Assembly: GCA_029261305.1 (NCBI GenBank)
Contig: JAJDBO010000046.1
Location: 1-19,604, forward strand
DNA from: Nitrospirales bacterium
Lineage (GTDB): Bacteria > Nitrospirota > Nitrospiria > Nitrospirales > UBA8639
Direction: 5' to 3'
DNA length: 19,604 bases
This document shows positions 8,601 to 15,215 of the stretch, piece after piece (position 1 is the first letter of the stretch; every line of letters starts with the position of its first letter). Position numbers and translations under genes: made by a program. The notes under the pieces were generated by a model. The model had not been told where the DNA came from. It worked only from the letters and a program-made list of their open reading frames with translations, and ran no database searches.

Positions 8601-8731
8601 AATATGGCCATTTGCTCACAGGGGGGAAGCCATATTTCGTAGAAGGGCTGGTAGAAGAAGACTTAGGCGAGTATACGTTGACGGTGAAGCGGTTGGTGGT
8701 GGTAAATCGTGTTCCTAATATGACAAGGTAA
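5687..8731 (+). CDS. dnaE2: C-family DNA polymerase III alpha, error-prone ImuC/DnaE2 role
   Basis: A 1014-aa replicative-type polymerase, inferred to extend past lesions with ImuB. GTG 5687, one base after the imuB stop, is preferred. An in-frame ATG at 5549 would add 46 residues that only shadow imuB, while any later start loses the N-terminal PHP motif HLHVHSEYS (H5, H7, H9). PHP domain about 1-210; its later metal ligands look degenerate (TDTNGLYG where TDH is usual, NRVRF where a His is usual). Palm: GRGSAAASIVSYCLGIT, catalytic D349/D351 in PPDIDVDF and D506 in LVKLDILG; the 155-residue spacing resembles E. coli DnaE. Helix-hairpin-helix region about 770-860, OB-fold about 920-1005. No long C-terminal tau-binding extension. 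The 3' end is duplicated downstream at 12150 and 14851. Confidence 0.9.
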   Translation: MPFTHLHVHSEYSMMEGVSSLEQLCHAAKQHGMDTLALTDTNGLYGAIRFIEVAKQYGLKPILGAELRQGVRRAVLLVKHPEGYANLCRLLSLLHSGESCDVINAVAKYSFGLIVISDDMLALKAWKKRKLIDLYVELTPSAMMHQALQFSRDYKLPVVATNRVRFVRSQQHGLHKVFRAIALNVTLSTLSVEKCCAETNWFAPASFMEEQFPHVPEALDNTERIAEMCQTDWNFKDTIFPAFRQLSDAQAFMLLREKTYDGAIWRYGTVTQPVEDRIEAELQIIQAKGFAHCFLVVDEVVQQAPRTCGRGSAAASIVSYCLGITHVDPIRHNLFFERFLNVGREDPPDIDVDFAWDERDGILDYVFAKYGATRVAMVANQNTLGLRAAIREVAKVYGMPMGEMNGLMPHLERQPAFNHLSESKSITAWAESLCRALHLAKPWPEVFTVAVQLEGRVRNLGLHCGGMVIVPDEIRKYVPVQIAAKGIPVIQWEKDQTEDAGLVKLDILGNRSLAVIRDALHAVAENTGHVIDYATWDAINDNKTKDLICRGETMGCFYVESPATRLLLRRLWKHMPLERKARADVFEYLVIVSSLIRPAANRYVREFVQRAHGKPYTSPHPLLDEVLNETHGIMVYQEDVTKVAMVLADFPIEDADQLRKVMSKKHKQKQLQDYKVQFYRGAAAKNVARSKIDAIWGMIMSFVGYSFCKPHSASYAQVSFKSAYLRAHYPAEFMASVISNQGGFYSTSAYLSEAKRMGLTVLPPDINAGMWAYTGNGCAIRVGFMQIKGLQREFLDAIIEERNANGPHTSLREFLERVEVEPAQTRLLIKAGCFDSIAGEVTRPGLLWRLYAREGFSYPKKGKRLPFFEHTSRALPIPPEYGDNQKIKDEIELFGFPISKHPLELFQNAFKGYECVPASEMHSYAGKTVQMVGWLITEKLAETYDGQPMEFTTFEDLTGLYDATLFPKIFQKYGHLLTGGKPYFVEGLVEEDLGEYTLTVKRLVVVNRVPNMTR

Positions 8732-8757
8732 TTTTCTCAATGGAAATGTTGCGAGGC

Positions 8758-8781
8758 AAAAAAAAGGGAAGGGTCCCCTTT
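8758..8781 (-). terminator. Rho-independent terminator for the glycosyltransferase operon
   Basis: Read on the minus strand: stem AAAGGG/CCCTTT (6 bp, 8776-8781 with 8763-8768), 7-nt loop, then a run of eight T (8765-8758). It lies about 130 bp after the last minus-strand gene and 30 bp past the polymerase stop. The same stem with a different loop recurs at 12511-12529 in the polymerase 3'-end copy, so it belongs to the duplicated unit. Confidence 0.65.
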
Positions 8782-8835
8782 CCAAATGGTCTTAACAATA
8801 ATTCCTGAACTAATCGAGCAGCTGACTCTTAAACA

Positions 8836-8888
8836 GCGGTCCACCGGTTCGATTACTTTCGTGCGTCTTGTGCAAGCGGTGGACCCGC
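8836..8888. repeat. Long-stem inverted repeat
   Basis: GCGGTCCACCG (8836-8846) pairs with CGGTGGACCCGC (8877-8888), leaving one bulged base and a 30-nt loop. It lies between the polymerase terminator hairpin and the stop of the minus-strand HD-like gene. It has no T-run, so it may be an mRNA-stabilising 3' hairpin or the end of an inserted segment. Confidence 0.5.
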
Positions 8889-8912
8889 TTCGTCACCAGA
8901 GTCTACTCCATT

Positions 8913-9743
8913 CTATTTGCTGAGCCTACTCCTCGCTTTCAAAAGAATTTCTTGGGCCTTACGGGCTAGGCGTAGACTGAACGATGGCGGAACCACCGCA
9001 AATGTTTGATGGTTGGTGCGGCGAACGACGGTTGGAACTACGGACTGATCATAACCTTCGACCGCGAGTTGGAGGAAGTTGGCCAGAGCCTCTTGTCCAA
9101 GGGCGCGGGTCAATGTGATCAAGCGCCGCGAATGCTGTTGGTCAGGGCCCTTGACCTGTAGTAGATGTTCTTTCTGTTGGCTGTACTCGGTGGATCGGTC
9201 CAGGTAGTATTCCAGTTCGTTGGCTGCACGGATTAGCAGATAAGAGCATTCCGTATCACTAAGCGTGCCGATTCTAGTTACAAAATCCTGTATCACTTGG
9301 TGGCGCCAGCGGGTCTGGTGATACAGGGCGATGATGGCCTCGACGTCTCGACCTATGATTTTTTGTATTCGGAGACGACGGGCACCTGTAATCCCTGGTG
9401 GACCATCGCCAAAATCCGCAAGTTGATAGACATTGTGGAGTACAGCGGCAGCGACTTCCGTGGCTGAAGCGCCAGTCCATGCAGTGATACTGGCAGTGCC
9501 TACGAAATGGCTCAACAGTGGCTTCCCACTTGGGCGGAACAAATGGCTGCACGTCTGCATGGCAAATTCGTAGGCTTTACCCACCAATATTAGGTCGTCG
9601 TCGGTAAACCCCAATTTATGAATCTGGTTGAACAATTGGATGTTGGTCTGGGCGAACCCGTGTTCCACAACCGAGAAGTCTTTTTTTGTTACCACAGAGT
9701 AAAGTACCTCTTGATCCATTGCGGTCGAATGAGCGTGATCCAT
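8913..9743 (-). CDS. Degenerate RelA/SpoT-HD-like protein (DUF6817-type)
   Basis: 276 aa from ATG 9743; ATG 9719 is an alternative. Both starts overlap the end of the GT2 gene, implying coupling. Residues about 45-115 resemble the HD hydrolase domain of RelA/SpoT: LVGKAYEFAMQTC...RPSGKPLLSHFVGTASI then VAAAVLHNVYQLADFG. The HD pair is H103-N104 here, so classical metal-dependent phosphohydrolase activity is doubtful. The pattern matches what I recall of DUF6817 proteins near glycosyltransferases; that family name is from memory. The C-terminal third is helical and basic. No membrane segment. The last gene of the operon GT4-GT2-this gene, suggesting a regulatory or accessory role in polysaccharide synthesis (inference). 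Confidence 0.75.
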   Translation of the reverse strand: MDHAHSTAMDQEVLYSVVTKKDFSVVEHGFAQTNIQLFNQIHKLGFTDDDLILVGKAYEFAMQTCSHLFRPSGKPLLSHFVGTASITAWTGASATEVAAAVLHNVYQLADFGDGPPGITGARRLRIQKIIGRDVEAIIALYHQTRWRHQVIQDFVTRIGTLSDTECSYLLIRAANELEYYLDRSTEYSQQKEHLLQVKGPDQQHSRRLITLTRALGQEALANFLQLAVEGYDQSVVPTVVRRTNHQTFAVVPPSFSLRLARKAQEILLKARSRLSK

Positions 9744-10642
9744 TCTCCAAGCAATTGACAAGTAAAAAAAAGGCTGGCTAAACCAGTCGCGTAGGGCACG
9801 GCTATCGCTGGGAGACCAACCAGTTTGCGGTTGGCGAGCACTCTCTGCAGGGATCGTCTGAGTCCGTTGCGCCAACGACAGAGCCCAGCCCAAAACGTGG
9901 CATCGTGATGATGCCCAGCATCACGCGCTTCCACGATATTGTCATAGCCGTGACAGAAGGTCCGTTTGACAAACGTCATCCAACGCGGGGCATCGTGAAG
10001 AGCACATGCGTCGGTATGTTGGTACAGTTTTTTGCCTTCATCGTAAAGAGCCTGTACGAGGAACCGGTTATGGTCGTGAAATGCCTGTCTTTGTGGGTAG
10101 AGGTGAGCGGCAATCCATGGTCGCTTGAAATGCACATTATTCGCCATAAAATGTTTGGCCTCCTGGAGTCCACCCGTTGCAGGCAGTGGAAATGTCCAGA
10201 ACAAAGCAAATGATTTGGTGTACCAAGAACTGAGTTCAATATGCGTGTGCCCTGCGAGAACCGTGACCTCGGGTCGTTCAAACGCACTCAGGATAGCCTT
10301 GAGCCAGCCTGCCTGGGGCAAAACATCGGAATCGATGCACAGAACTAGGTCGCCTGTCGCAGCTTTGAAGCCCTCGTTTTTTAAATCGTAATAGGTTAAT
10401 CCCTTGCAACCCATGAATCGCCAGGTGATGCATGGAGGAAAGGAGACCGTTGCAAATTGATGGCGCACCTCGACTTCTGAAATATCTGTAGGGTCGAAGG
10501 CAACGATGTATTCAATTTTCTTCAGGCGGTAATTTTCTTCTGTCAGTTGGCGTGCCAGGGATTCGAGCATGCGTTGCATACGCTTCTTGCCGAACATGCC
10601 CAAGTTATCCGTTTCGGTTACAAACGTGATGGAATGCTTCAA
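9689..10642 (-). CDS. Family 2 glycosyltransferase
   Basis: A 317-aa GT-A-fold enzyme that would transfer a sugar from a nucleotide donor to a growing glycan at the cytoplasmic face of the membrane. The donor/metal motif is LVLCIDSDVLPQAGWLKAI near residues 96-114 (D-x-D), followed by an acceptor-region segment, HTHIELSSW. A hydrophobic C-terminal stretch (about 278-302, LPAIAVPYATGLASLFFTC) may anchor it to the membrane. The likely start is TTG 10642, with GGAAAG about 6 nt upstream; it overlaps the GT4 stop by 4 nt (TTGA), a clear coupling signal. The sugar donor and acceptor cannot be read from the sequence. Confidence 0.88.
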   Translation of the reverse strand: MKHSITFVTETDNLGMFGKKRMQRMLESLARQLTEENYRLKKIEYIVAFDPTDISEVEVRHQFATVSFPPCITWRFMGCKGLTYYDLKNEGFKAATGDLVLCIDSDVLPQAGWLKAILSAFERPEVTVLAGHTHIELSSWYTKSFALFWTFPLPATGGLQEAKHFMANNVHFKRPWIAAHLYPQRQAFHDHNRFLVQALYDEGKKLYQHTDACALHDAPRWMTFVKRTFCHGYDNIVEARDAGHHHDATFWAGLCRWRNGLRRSLQRVLANRKLVGLPAIAVPYATGLASLFFTCQLLGEWITLIRPQWIKRYFTLW

Positions 10643-11898
10643 AGCAAACTTTCCTTTTGCCTTAACTCACGGAGTGGCTTCATCCGATTGTGGTAAGCAG
10701 AGATGGCTAATTCCATTTCTCGCCGATATCGACATGCTGCATCGTTAAGGGTTCGAACAGTAATGCTTTGCTCGGCCTTTAGCGCTAATTTTTTCCCGTA
10801 ATTGGGTTCTTCCAATAAATGGTCGATAGCTGCCGCCAATGCGTGTGGCGATTCTGGTGGAACAAGGATGCCATTGCAGCCTTGTTCTATTTGCTCTCGC
10901 GGTCCGAAATCGCAATTTGAAGCGATGACCGGAACACCGCATGCCATGGCCTCACTTATGGCGTTACAGAACCCTTCCCATCGTGATGGTTGGACATAGA
11001 TGGCTGCACGTTTTATTAAAGGGAAGGGATTGCGGTGCGCGCCCGCAAACACGATGCGGGATTCGATGCCCAGTGACGTTGCCAGCCATTGATATTGTCC
11101 GACCTCCCCGCGTCCAACTACTACTAAATTACACGGATGGCACAGAAGGGCCATGGCGCGTATCAGGACATCGATGCCTTTTTGGTAGGTCAGTCGCGCT
11201 GAAGTCACCACAGTGGGGCCCTTTGGCCAATCGATAGGAAGAGGTTGCCGTGCTTTGGCGCGGACGCCGGACACATCGATAGGATTAGGGATGGTAGTCA
11301 CCTGGTGGACGGGAATTGCCAATTGTTTTTCGAGCATTCGTGATAGTTCGTGTGACGGGGTAACGATACGATCGGCTTCGCGATAGGATTTCTTGATGAG
11401 CCGAGTTTGCAACCAGCCATCCAATCTGCTCTTGGCAGTGTCCACGATCTTGAGGCGGGTGTTGTTGCCCTCGCGCACGAGCCAGGTAAATGGTCGTGTA
11501 CGGGAGGGGAATGCGCGCCCCAAGGGTACACTAAGTTCCGGCGTAGCGCTGATGACGATATGGGGCTGAAAGTGCAACACCAATTGCTTCAGTGAACGAG
11601 TCGAAGCATATCCTGACATGATGTTTAGGCGGGAAAGATGTGAATGTATGTCGCCTAGATTTAAACGTTTACGAATCGCCACGGCCTTGATGTCGGGTGG
11701 TTTTGCGGCAATATCAAAACCGGCCGTTAAGATCCTATAATGGGACGAAGGCAGAATGCGGATAAATGACTCGGCCCAGGTTTGCACCCCACCATGGTTC
11801 CAGGAGGGTAACAACAGGAGAAGACGCAGCGGCCTTATATCCCTAAACTGGTGATTCGTTGGTATCCGACCTGGCAACATAAACGAATAGAAGGTCAT
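10639..11898 (-). CDS. Family 4 glycosyltransferase (GT-B)
   Basis: A 419-aa retaining glycosyltransferase, first gene of a three-gene minus-strand operon. N-terminal Rossmann half: LLLLLPSWNHGGVQTWAESF near residues 26-45, with the Gly-rich acceptor loop. C-terminal half: PTVVTSARLTYQKGIDVLIRA near 228-248, then the E-x7-E nucleotide-sugar motif in RWEGFCNAISEAMACGVPVI near 317-336, and NGILVPPESPHALAAAI. It is soluble or peripheral. The start is ATG 11898 or the in-frame ATG 11880; neither has a good ribosome site. It probably adds hexoses during capsule or exopolysaccharide synthesis; specificity unknown. Confidence 0.9.
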   Translation of the reverse strand: MTFYSFMLPGRIPTNHQFRDIRPLRLLLLLPSWNHGGVQTWAESFIRILPSSHYRILTAGFDIAAKPPDIKAVAIRKRLNLGDIHSHLSRLNIMSGYASTRSLKQLVLHFQPHIVISATPELSVPLGRAFPSRTRPFTWLVREGNNTRLKIVDTAKSRLDGWLQTRLIKKSYREADRIVTPSHELSRMLEKQLAIPVHQVTTIPNPIDVSGVRAKARQPLPIDWPKGPTVVTSARLTYQKGIDVLIRAMALLCHPCNLVVVGRGEVGQYQWLATSLGIESRIVFAGAHRNPFPLIKRAAIYVQPSRWEGFCNAISEAMACGVPVIASNCDFGPREQIEQGCNGILVPPESPHALAAAIDHLLEEPNYGKKLALKAEQSITVRTLNDAACRYRREMELAISAYHNRMKPLRELRQKESLL

Positions 11899-12149
11899 GA
11901 AAAAAGGAATTCATTTTATGACAATCAATCCTACTTGGGGGTACTCGATATTCACAAGTAATCTGGAATTGCCAGAGGCGGGTAGGTAGATTTTTTACCT
12001 AAGTATATTGGTATCTCTGATGGAGGACGTCTGTCGAGAATTTCCTTGAGCTGGTCAATGGGGTCGAACGGAGGCAGGAAAACCGATTCTGACGGGAACA
12101 ATGTTTTTAGGCGGGAGGGTCAGATCTTTACTTTATACCTTAATTTTTT

Positions 12150-12540
12150 AGATTTTCGCAAGGGCCCGTCCGCTTCGGATTCAGCATCAGAGGTGCATGT
12201 ATATGTTGGTAAGCAAGTCAAAATGTTCGGCTGGCTGATAACGGAAAAGTTTGCTGAAACTGACAGCGGCCAACCCATGGAATTTACCACCTTCGAAGAC
12301 CTCACCGGTCTCTACGATGCCACGTTCTTCCCAAAGGTCTTTCAAAAATATGGCCACTTGCTCACCGGCGGGAAGCCGTATGGTGTCAAAGGTCTGGTCG
12401 AAGAAGACTTAGGCGAGTGTGCGTTGACGGTGAAGAAATTGGTGGTGGTGAATCGTGTTGCTACTATGGCAAGGTAATCATTTTTAATGAAATTTTTAAG
12501 AGGCCAAAACAAAGGGTAGCGTCCCCTTTCCCGTGGTAAA
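12150..12540 (+). pseudogene. Duplicated 3' end of the C-family polymerase gene (copy 2)
   Basis: The frame reads GKQVKMFGWLITEKFAET...QPMEFTTFEDLTGLYD and ends ...TMAR at TAA 12475-12477, matching the C-terminal OB-fold of the polymerase at 8462-8731. I count 25 differences in a gap-free 211-nt alignment (12267-12477 against 8521-8731), about 88% identity, with many silent changes. Similarity continues past the stop for about 60 bp and includes the AAAGGG/CCCTTT hairpin at 12511-12529. The frame is open back to 12046 but has only a TTG and a weakly placed ATG 12058, and its first 35 codons match nothing. It could produce a small OB-fold protein, but a truncated remnant is more likely. It separates the GT operon from the asparagine-synthase-like gene. 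Confidence 0.85.
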
Positions 12541-12603
12541 CGGCCACTCAGACTCTCCGCGCAAGGTGAACCCCCGCATGGCACCCGACGGAGTCCGCAG
12601 ATT

Positions 12604-12636
12604 GACCCCACAACGGGGTCCTTGGTCCTTTTCGCT
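12604..12636 (+). terminator. Possible hairpin terminator in the gap after copy 2
   Basis: GACCCC (12604-12609) pairs with GGGGTC (12615-12620) around a 5-nt loop; the only T-tract is a weak CCTTTTC about 8 nt later. It may end transcription from copy 2 before the asparagine-synthase-like gene. The rest of the gap (12541-12744) shows no gene. Confidence 0.35.
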
Positions 12637-12744
12637 CCAGCCAAACAGCCCTTTTAAAATCCCTATTCCGAATTCATAATAGATAAATTACTGAAACCCC
12701 ACATTTGAGAACAATTATGAACCGAAGGAGTCACCTCATTTTTT

Positions 12745-14607
12745 ATGTATACATTCGTTTTTATAGCCAACCGTGACGACGAGTTGTCTGAAGGTTTTCT
12801 GCGTAACTGCGCGAGGATTACAAAAAAGTGGATGCCAGCATTCGACGTAGAATTGGCAGAAGGGTACAACCTTTTTTCGGAGTGCCAAAGTGGATGGTTT
12901 TGGTTAGCACCGGCGTTCGATAAGAATTCTTCATACATTAGTGAAGTCGTTGACCAACGATACGCCGTTATAGTTTTTGGTGACATATTTGACCGTGGCT
13001 CTCACAGTGCAGCGCAAACCATTATGGATGCTTGGGTATCTGGTGGTGCCAGCAAGGTTCGGAAATTGGAGGGGTGTTTTTCTTCGGTGATCCTCGACCG
13101 CACCGACGGCACTGTGGTCCTGATCGGCGATGTGATGGGTCGTCGTGCCCTGAGTTATTACACTGATGGCCGAACATTGATTATTTCGCCTCACGACGTG
13201 GCCATGATGGCAACTAGCCATATTCCTGTTGAATTTGATGAGGTTAGTGTTTCCAGTGTTGTTGCGCTTGAGTGGTCTCTAAGAGGCAAAAGCTTGCTCA
13301 AGCAGGTTCAGACGTGCCATCCCGCTGAGTATATCCGATGGACTGATGGGCGAATTCAGAATGTTCCTGATTCGGTTATTGATCCCGACCAGCGAATCGT
13401 CCAAGGGGATGGCAGGGCAATTTCGCGCCATCTTGACCATATGATTGAGACATTACAAGCGCATGCACGAATATTTGCAGCCAATCAACCAGAAATTAAA
13501 TGCGACTTGAGCGCCGGCTTGGACAGCCGGGTCACATGGAGTTTACTCCTCTCGGTAATTGACGAACCTTCGCGGATAATTGCTACCAGTTATGGTGAGA
13601 CTAATAACGTGGAAGTCCGGGTTGCCTGTCGATTAGCAAAGATGTATGGGACCCGCTTCTCATCTTTTGTGGAGTCCTCTCCCTCTCCAAATGATTTTGT
13701 CGCTCACTGTGACCTACTTGCGTTTTCTATGAATGGAGGCACGCCAGGCAAACGGGCGATAAAATATCCAGCAAGATTTACACAGAATCCTAAGACGTAC
13801 GCATGTGGCGCTGGCGGTGAGATATTCCGAGGCGACTACTATCCCCACGCGTCATACTCAATGCCCCTGAACCTGTCGCCGACCGACGCTTTACAAATTC
13901 TGCAAAAAAATACGCGGCTTGATGAACTTCCATGGAAATCCCCAGAGTTGGCGGAGGCTGTCCTGGCACGGCTCAATACCGTTGTCAATGAATTCGCCAC
14001 ATTTTCTGTCAATGGATACGATATCCTTGACATGTTCAATCTTTACGAACAGTTTGCGGTGTGGGGTGCAGCGCAAGAAAGGCAAACGTGGAAAGATCCT
14101 CGATGGAGTCCATTTATGAGCACGAAAATGATAAGAATGGCTTTCATGATGCCCGTTCCTATTGCCAAATTTGCAACGATCCACCACGAATCTTTACGGC
14201 GCTTTACCCCCAAGGCCTACAGGGTACGTGTCAATGGGAAACAGTTACTATTTGAAGGAGGGGGTGCAATCAAGCATTTGCTTAAAAAAATTGACAACAA
14301 ATATCAAGGTGGCCTTTACCGCCTCCAGCGTGCTGTGAATTTAGGCCAACTCCCCAGTAAGGGAAAAGATATGGACCAACTAGCACAGGATTTTCTGGCT
14401 GGTCCCTTGATGGAGATCGTACGTGGGATACTCATGTCTGATGAGAGTTTCGCCATAGAGATCTTTGGCAAATATGGTATTGAGTCGCTCTTGAACGAGC
14501 ATGAGTCGCGGACAAAAAATAACACTGAAGTTCTGGGCCTTCTGGTTGCTATGGAACGTTGGCGTGGTATGGTTCAAGGAGTGGCCCGGGATGCTGCCAT
14601 CACATAA
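12745..14607 (+). CDS. Asparagine-synthase-like amidotransferase-fold protein
   Basis: 620 aa. The N-terminal part (about 1-215) has the fold pattern of class II glutamine amidotransferases (KLEGCFSSVILDRTDGTVVLIGDVMGRRALSYY), but the catalytic Cys2 is absent: the protein begins M-Y-T-F. Glutamine hydrolysis is therefore unlikely. The synthetase half has the ATP-pyrophosphatase loop S256-A-G-L-D-S261 (CDLSAGLDSR), a variant of SGGxDS, so ATP-dependent adenylation of a carboxylate remains plausible. Such proteins occur in polysaccharide loci, and relatives form beta-lactam or lasso-peptide amide bonds; the substrate here is unknown. ATG 12745 has AAGGAG 14 nt upstream, a long spacing. It lies between the two polymerase 3'-end copies. 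Confidence 0.85.
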   Translation: MYTFVFIANRDDELSEGFLRNCARITKKWMPAFDVELAEGYNLFSECQSGWFWLAPAFDKNSSYISEVVDQRYAVIVFGDIFDRGSHSAAQTIMDAWVSGGASKVRKLEGCFSSVILDRTDGTVVLIGDVMGRRALSYYTDGRTLIISPHDVAMMATSHIPVEFDEVSVSSVVALEWSLRGKSLLKQVQTCHPAEYIRWTDGRIQNVPDSVIDPDQRIVQGDGRAISRHLDHMIETLQAHARIFAANQPEIKCDLSAGLDSRVTWSLLLSVIDEPSRIIATSYGETNNVEVRVACRLAKMYGTRFSSFVESSPSPNDFVAHCDLLAFSMNGGTPGKRAIKYPARFTQNPKTYACGAGGEIFRGDYYPHASYSMPLNLSPTDALQILQKNTRLDELPWKSPELAEAVLARLNTVVNEFATFSVNGYDILDMFNLYEQFAVWGAAQERQTWKDPRWSPFMSTKMIRMAFMMPVPIAKFATIHHESLRRFTPKAYRVRVNGKQLLFEGGGAIKHLLKKIDNKYQGGLYRLQRAVNLGQLPSKGKDMDQLAQDFLAGPLMEIVRGILMSDESFAIEIFGKYGIESLLNEHESRTKNNTEVLGLLVAMERWRGMVQGVARDAAIT

Positions 14608-14722
14608 ATCTACAAACGTTAATTTATTTTTGGGTTTTCCATACTTAAGATTATTACCCTTTTAAAATAAAGGTTACCTCGTGATATGACCTCTCGATTA
14701 TTCAAATATATTCTCGTTCTTC

Positions 14723-14850
14723 GTGGCCGCCACTAAGCTGGTTATGTCCGACTCTGACATCGTGGAGGTCTTACATGGCAGTTGGGTTGAAACCACTGAC
14801 ACCTGGTTTTGCGATGTTGTCTGGGCCGGCAACTTTGAGCAAGGCGACTT
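14723..14850 (+). pseudogene. Fragment of an unknown coding sequence fused to copy 3
   Basis: An open frame gives protein-like sequence (MSDSDIVEVLHGSWVETT, then WFCDVVWAGNFEQGDF) and passes without interruption into polymerase copy 3 at 14851. The frame has no credible ribosome site. The GSW...WAGNFEQGDF pattern faintly recalls N-terminal parts of asparagine-synthase-like proteins in exopolysaccharide loci; this is a weak impression. It is probably the remnant of an accessory gene cut at the junction. The preceding 14608-14722 is A/T-rich, with no gene or clear terminator. Confidence 0.4.
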
Positions 14851-14937
14851 CCACTTGCTCACCGGCGAGAAGCCATATTTCGTAGAAGGGCTGGTCGAAG
14901 AAGACTTAGGCGAGTGTACGTTGACGGTGAAAAGGTT
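14851..14937 (+). pseudogene. Duplicated 3' end of the C-family polymerase gene (copy 3)
   Basis: 87 nt encoding HLLTGEKPYFVEGLVEEDLG then ECTLTVKRL, matching the polymerase near residues 974-1002. By eye it differs from the parent at 8 of 87 sites and from copy 2 at 12 of 87. It shares some sites only with copy 2 (CAC TTG CTC ACC GGC, GTC GAA, TGT) and others only with the parent (TTC GTA GAA GGG, ACG), so it is mosaic or derives from a third allele. Similarity stops sharply at both ends and lacks the natural C-terminus and hairpin. The frame runs on to a stop at 14978-14980. Confidence 0.8.
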
Positions 14938-14980
14938 AGAATTTGTGCGTCATCTGGTTCCAACGGCCAGTTGGGAGTGA

Positions 14981-15215
14981 TGATATTTCAGGCAAGTCTT
15001 TATCAGGGTCGTCAGTATTGCTGCTCTGTTCCCTTCGTCCCGACCACATACCATATCAGAGCGAAAAGCTGGACATGATCCATGGTAAAGACTCTACTCA
15101 CAGAATGAACTCGAGGATTGCAGATGGTAGCGATTGGAGATTGGTTCTGAAACATGTTTTTTAGTATTTTCCAGTAGCTTGCTAGAGAATTATTTTCAAG
15201 AGAGCCGTCAAATCA
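14981..15215. other. Gene-free gap
   Basis: No frame with a credible start and no T-run terminator hairpin was found on either strand here. It holds only the downstream flank of the minus-strand acyltransferase gene and the right flank of polymerase copy 3. Confidence 0.5.

Noticed and set aside
8845..8855. GGTTCGATTAC resembling a tRNA T-loop
   Set aside because: No acceptor, D-arm or anticodon stem can be folded around it; the bases form part of the loop of the inverted repeat 8836-8888.
10616..10622. A second GGTTACA half-site of the repressor operator
   Set aside because: It is a single half-site inside the GT2 coding sequence with no partner arm at the required spacing, so probably chance.
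12046..12150. An intact 143-aa gene starting at 12046
   Set aside because: The start is TTG without a ribosome site and the first 35 or so codons have no similarity to the polymerase; the block is better described as a 3'-end duplicate.
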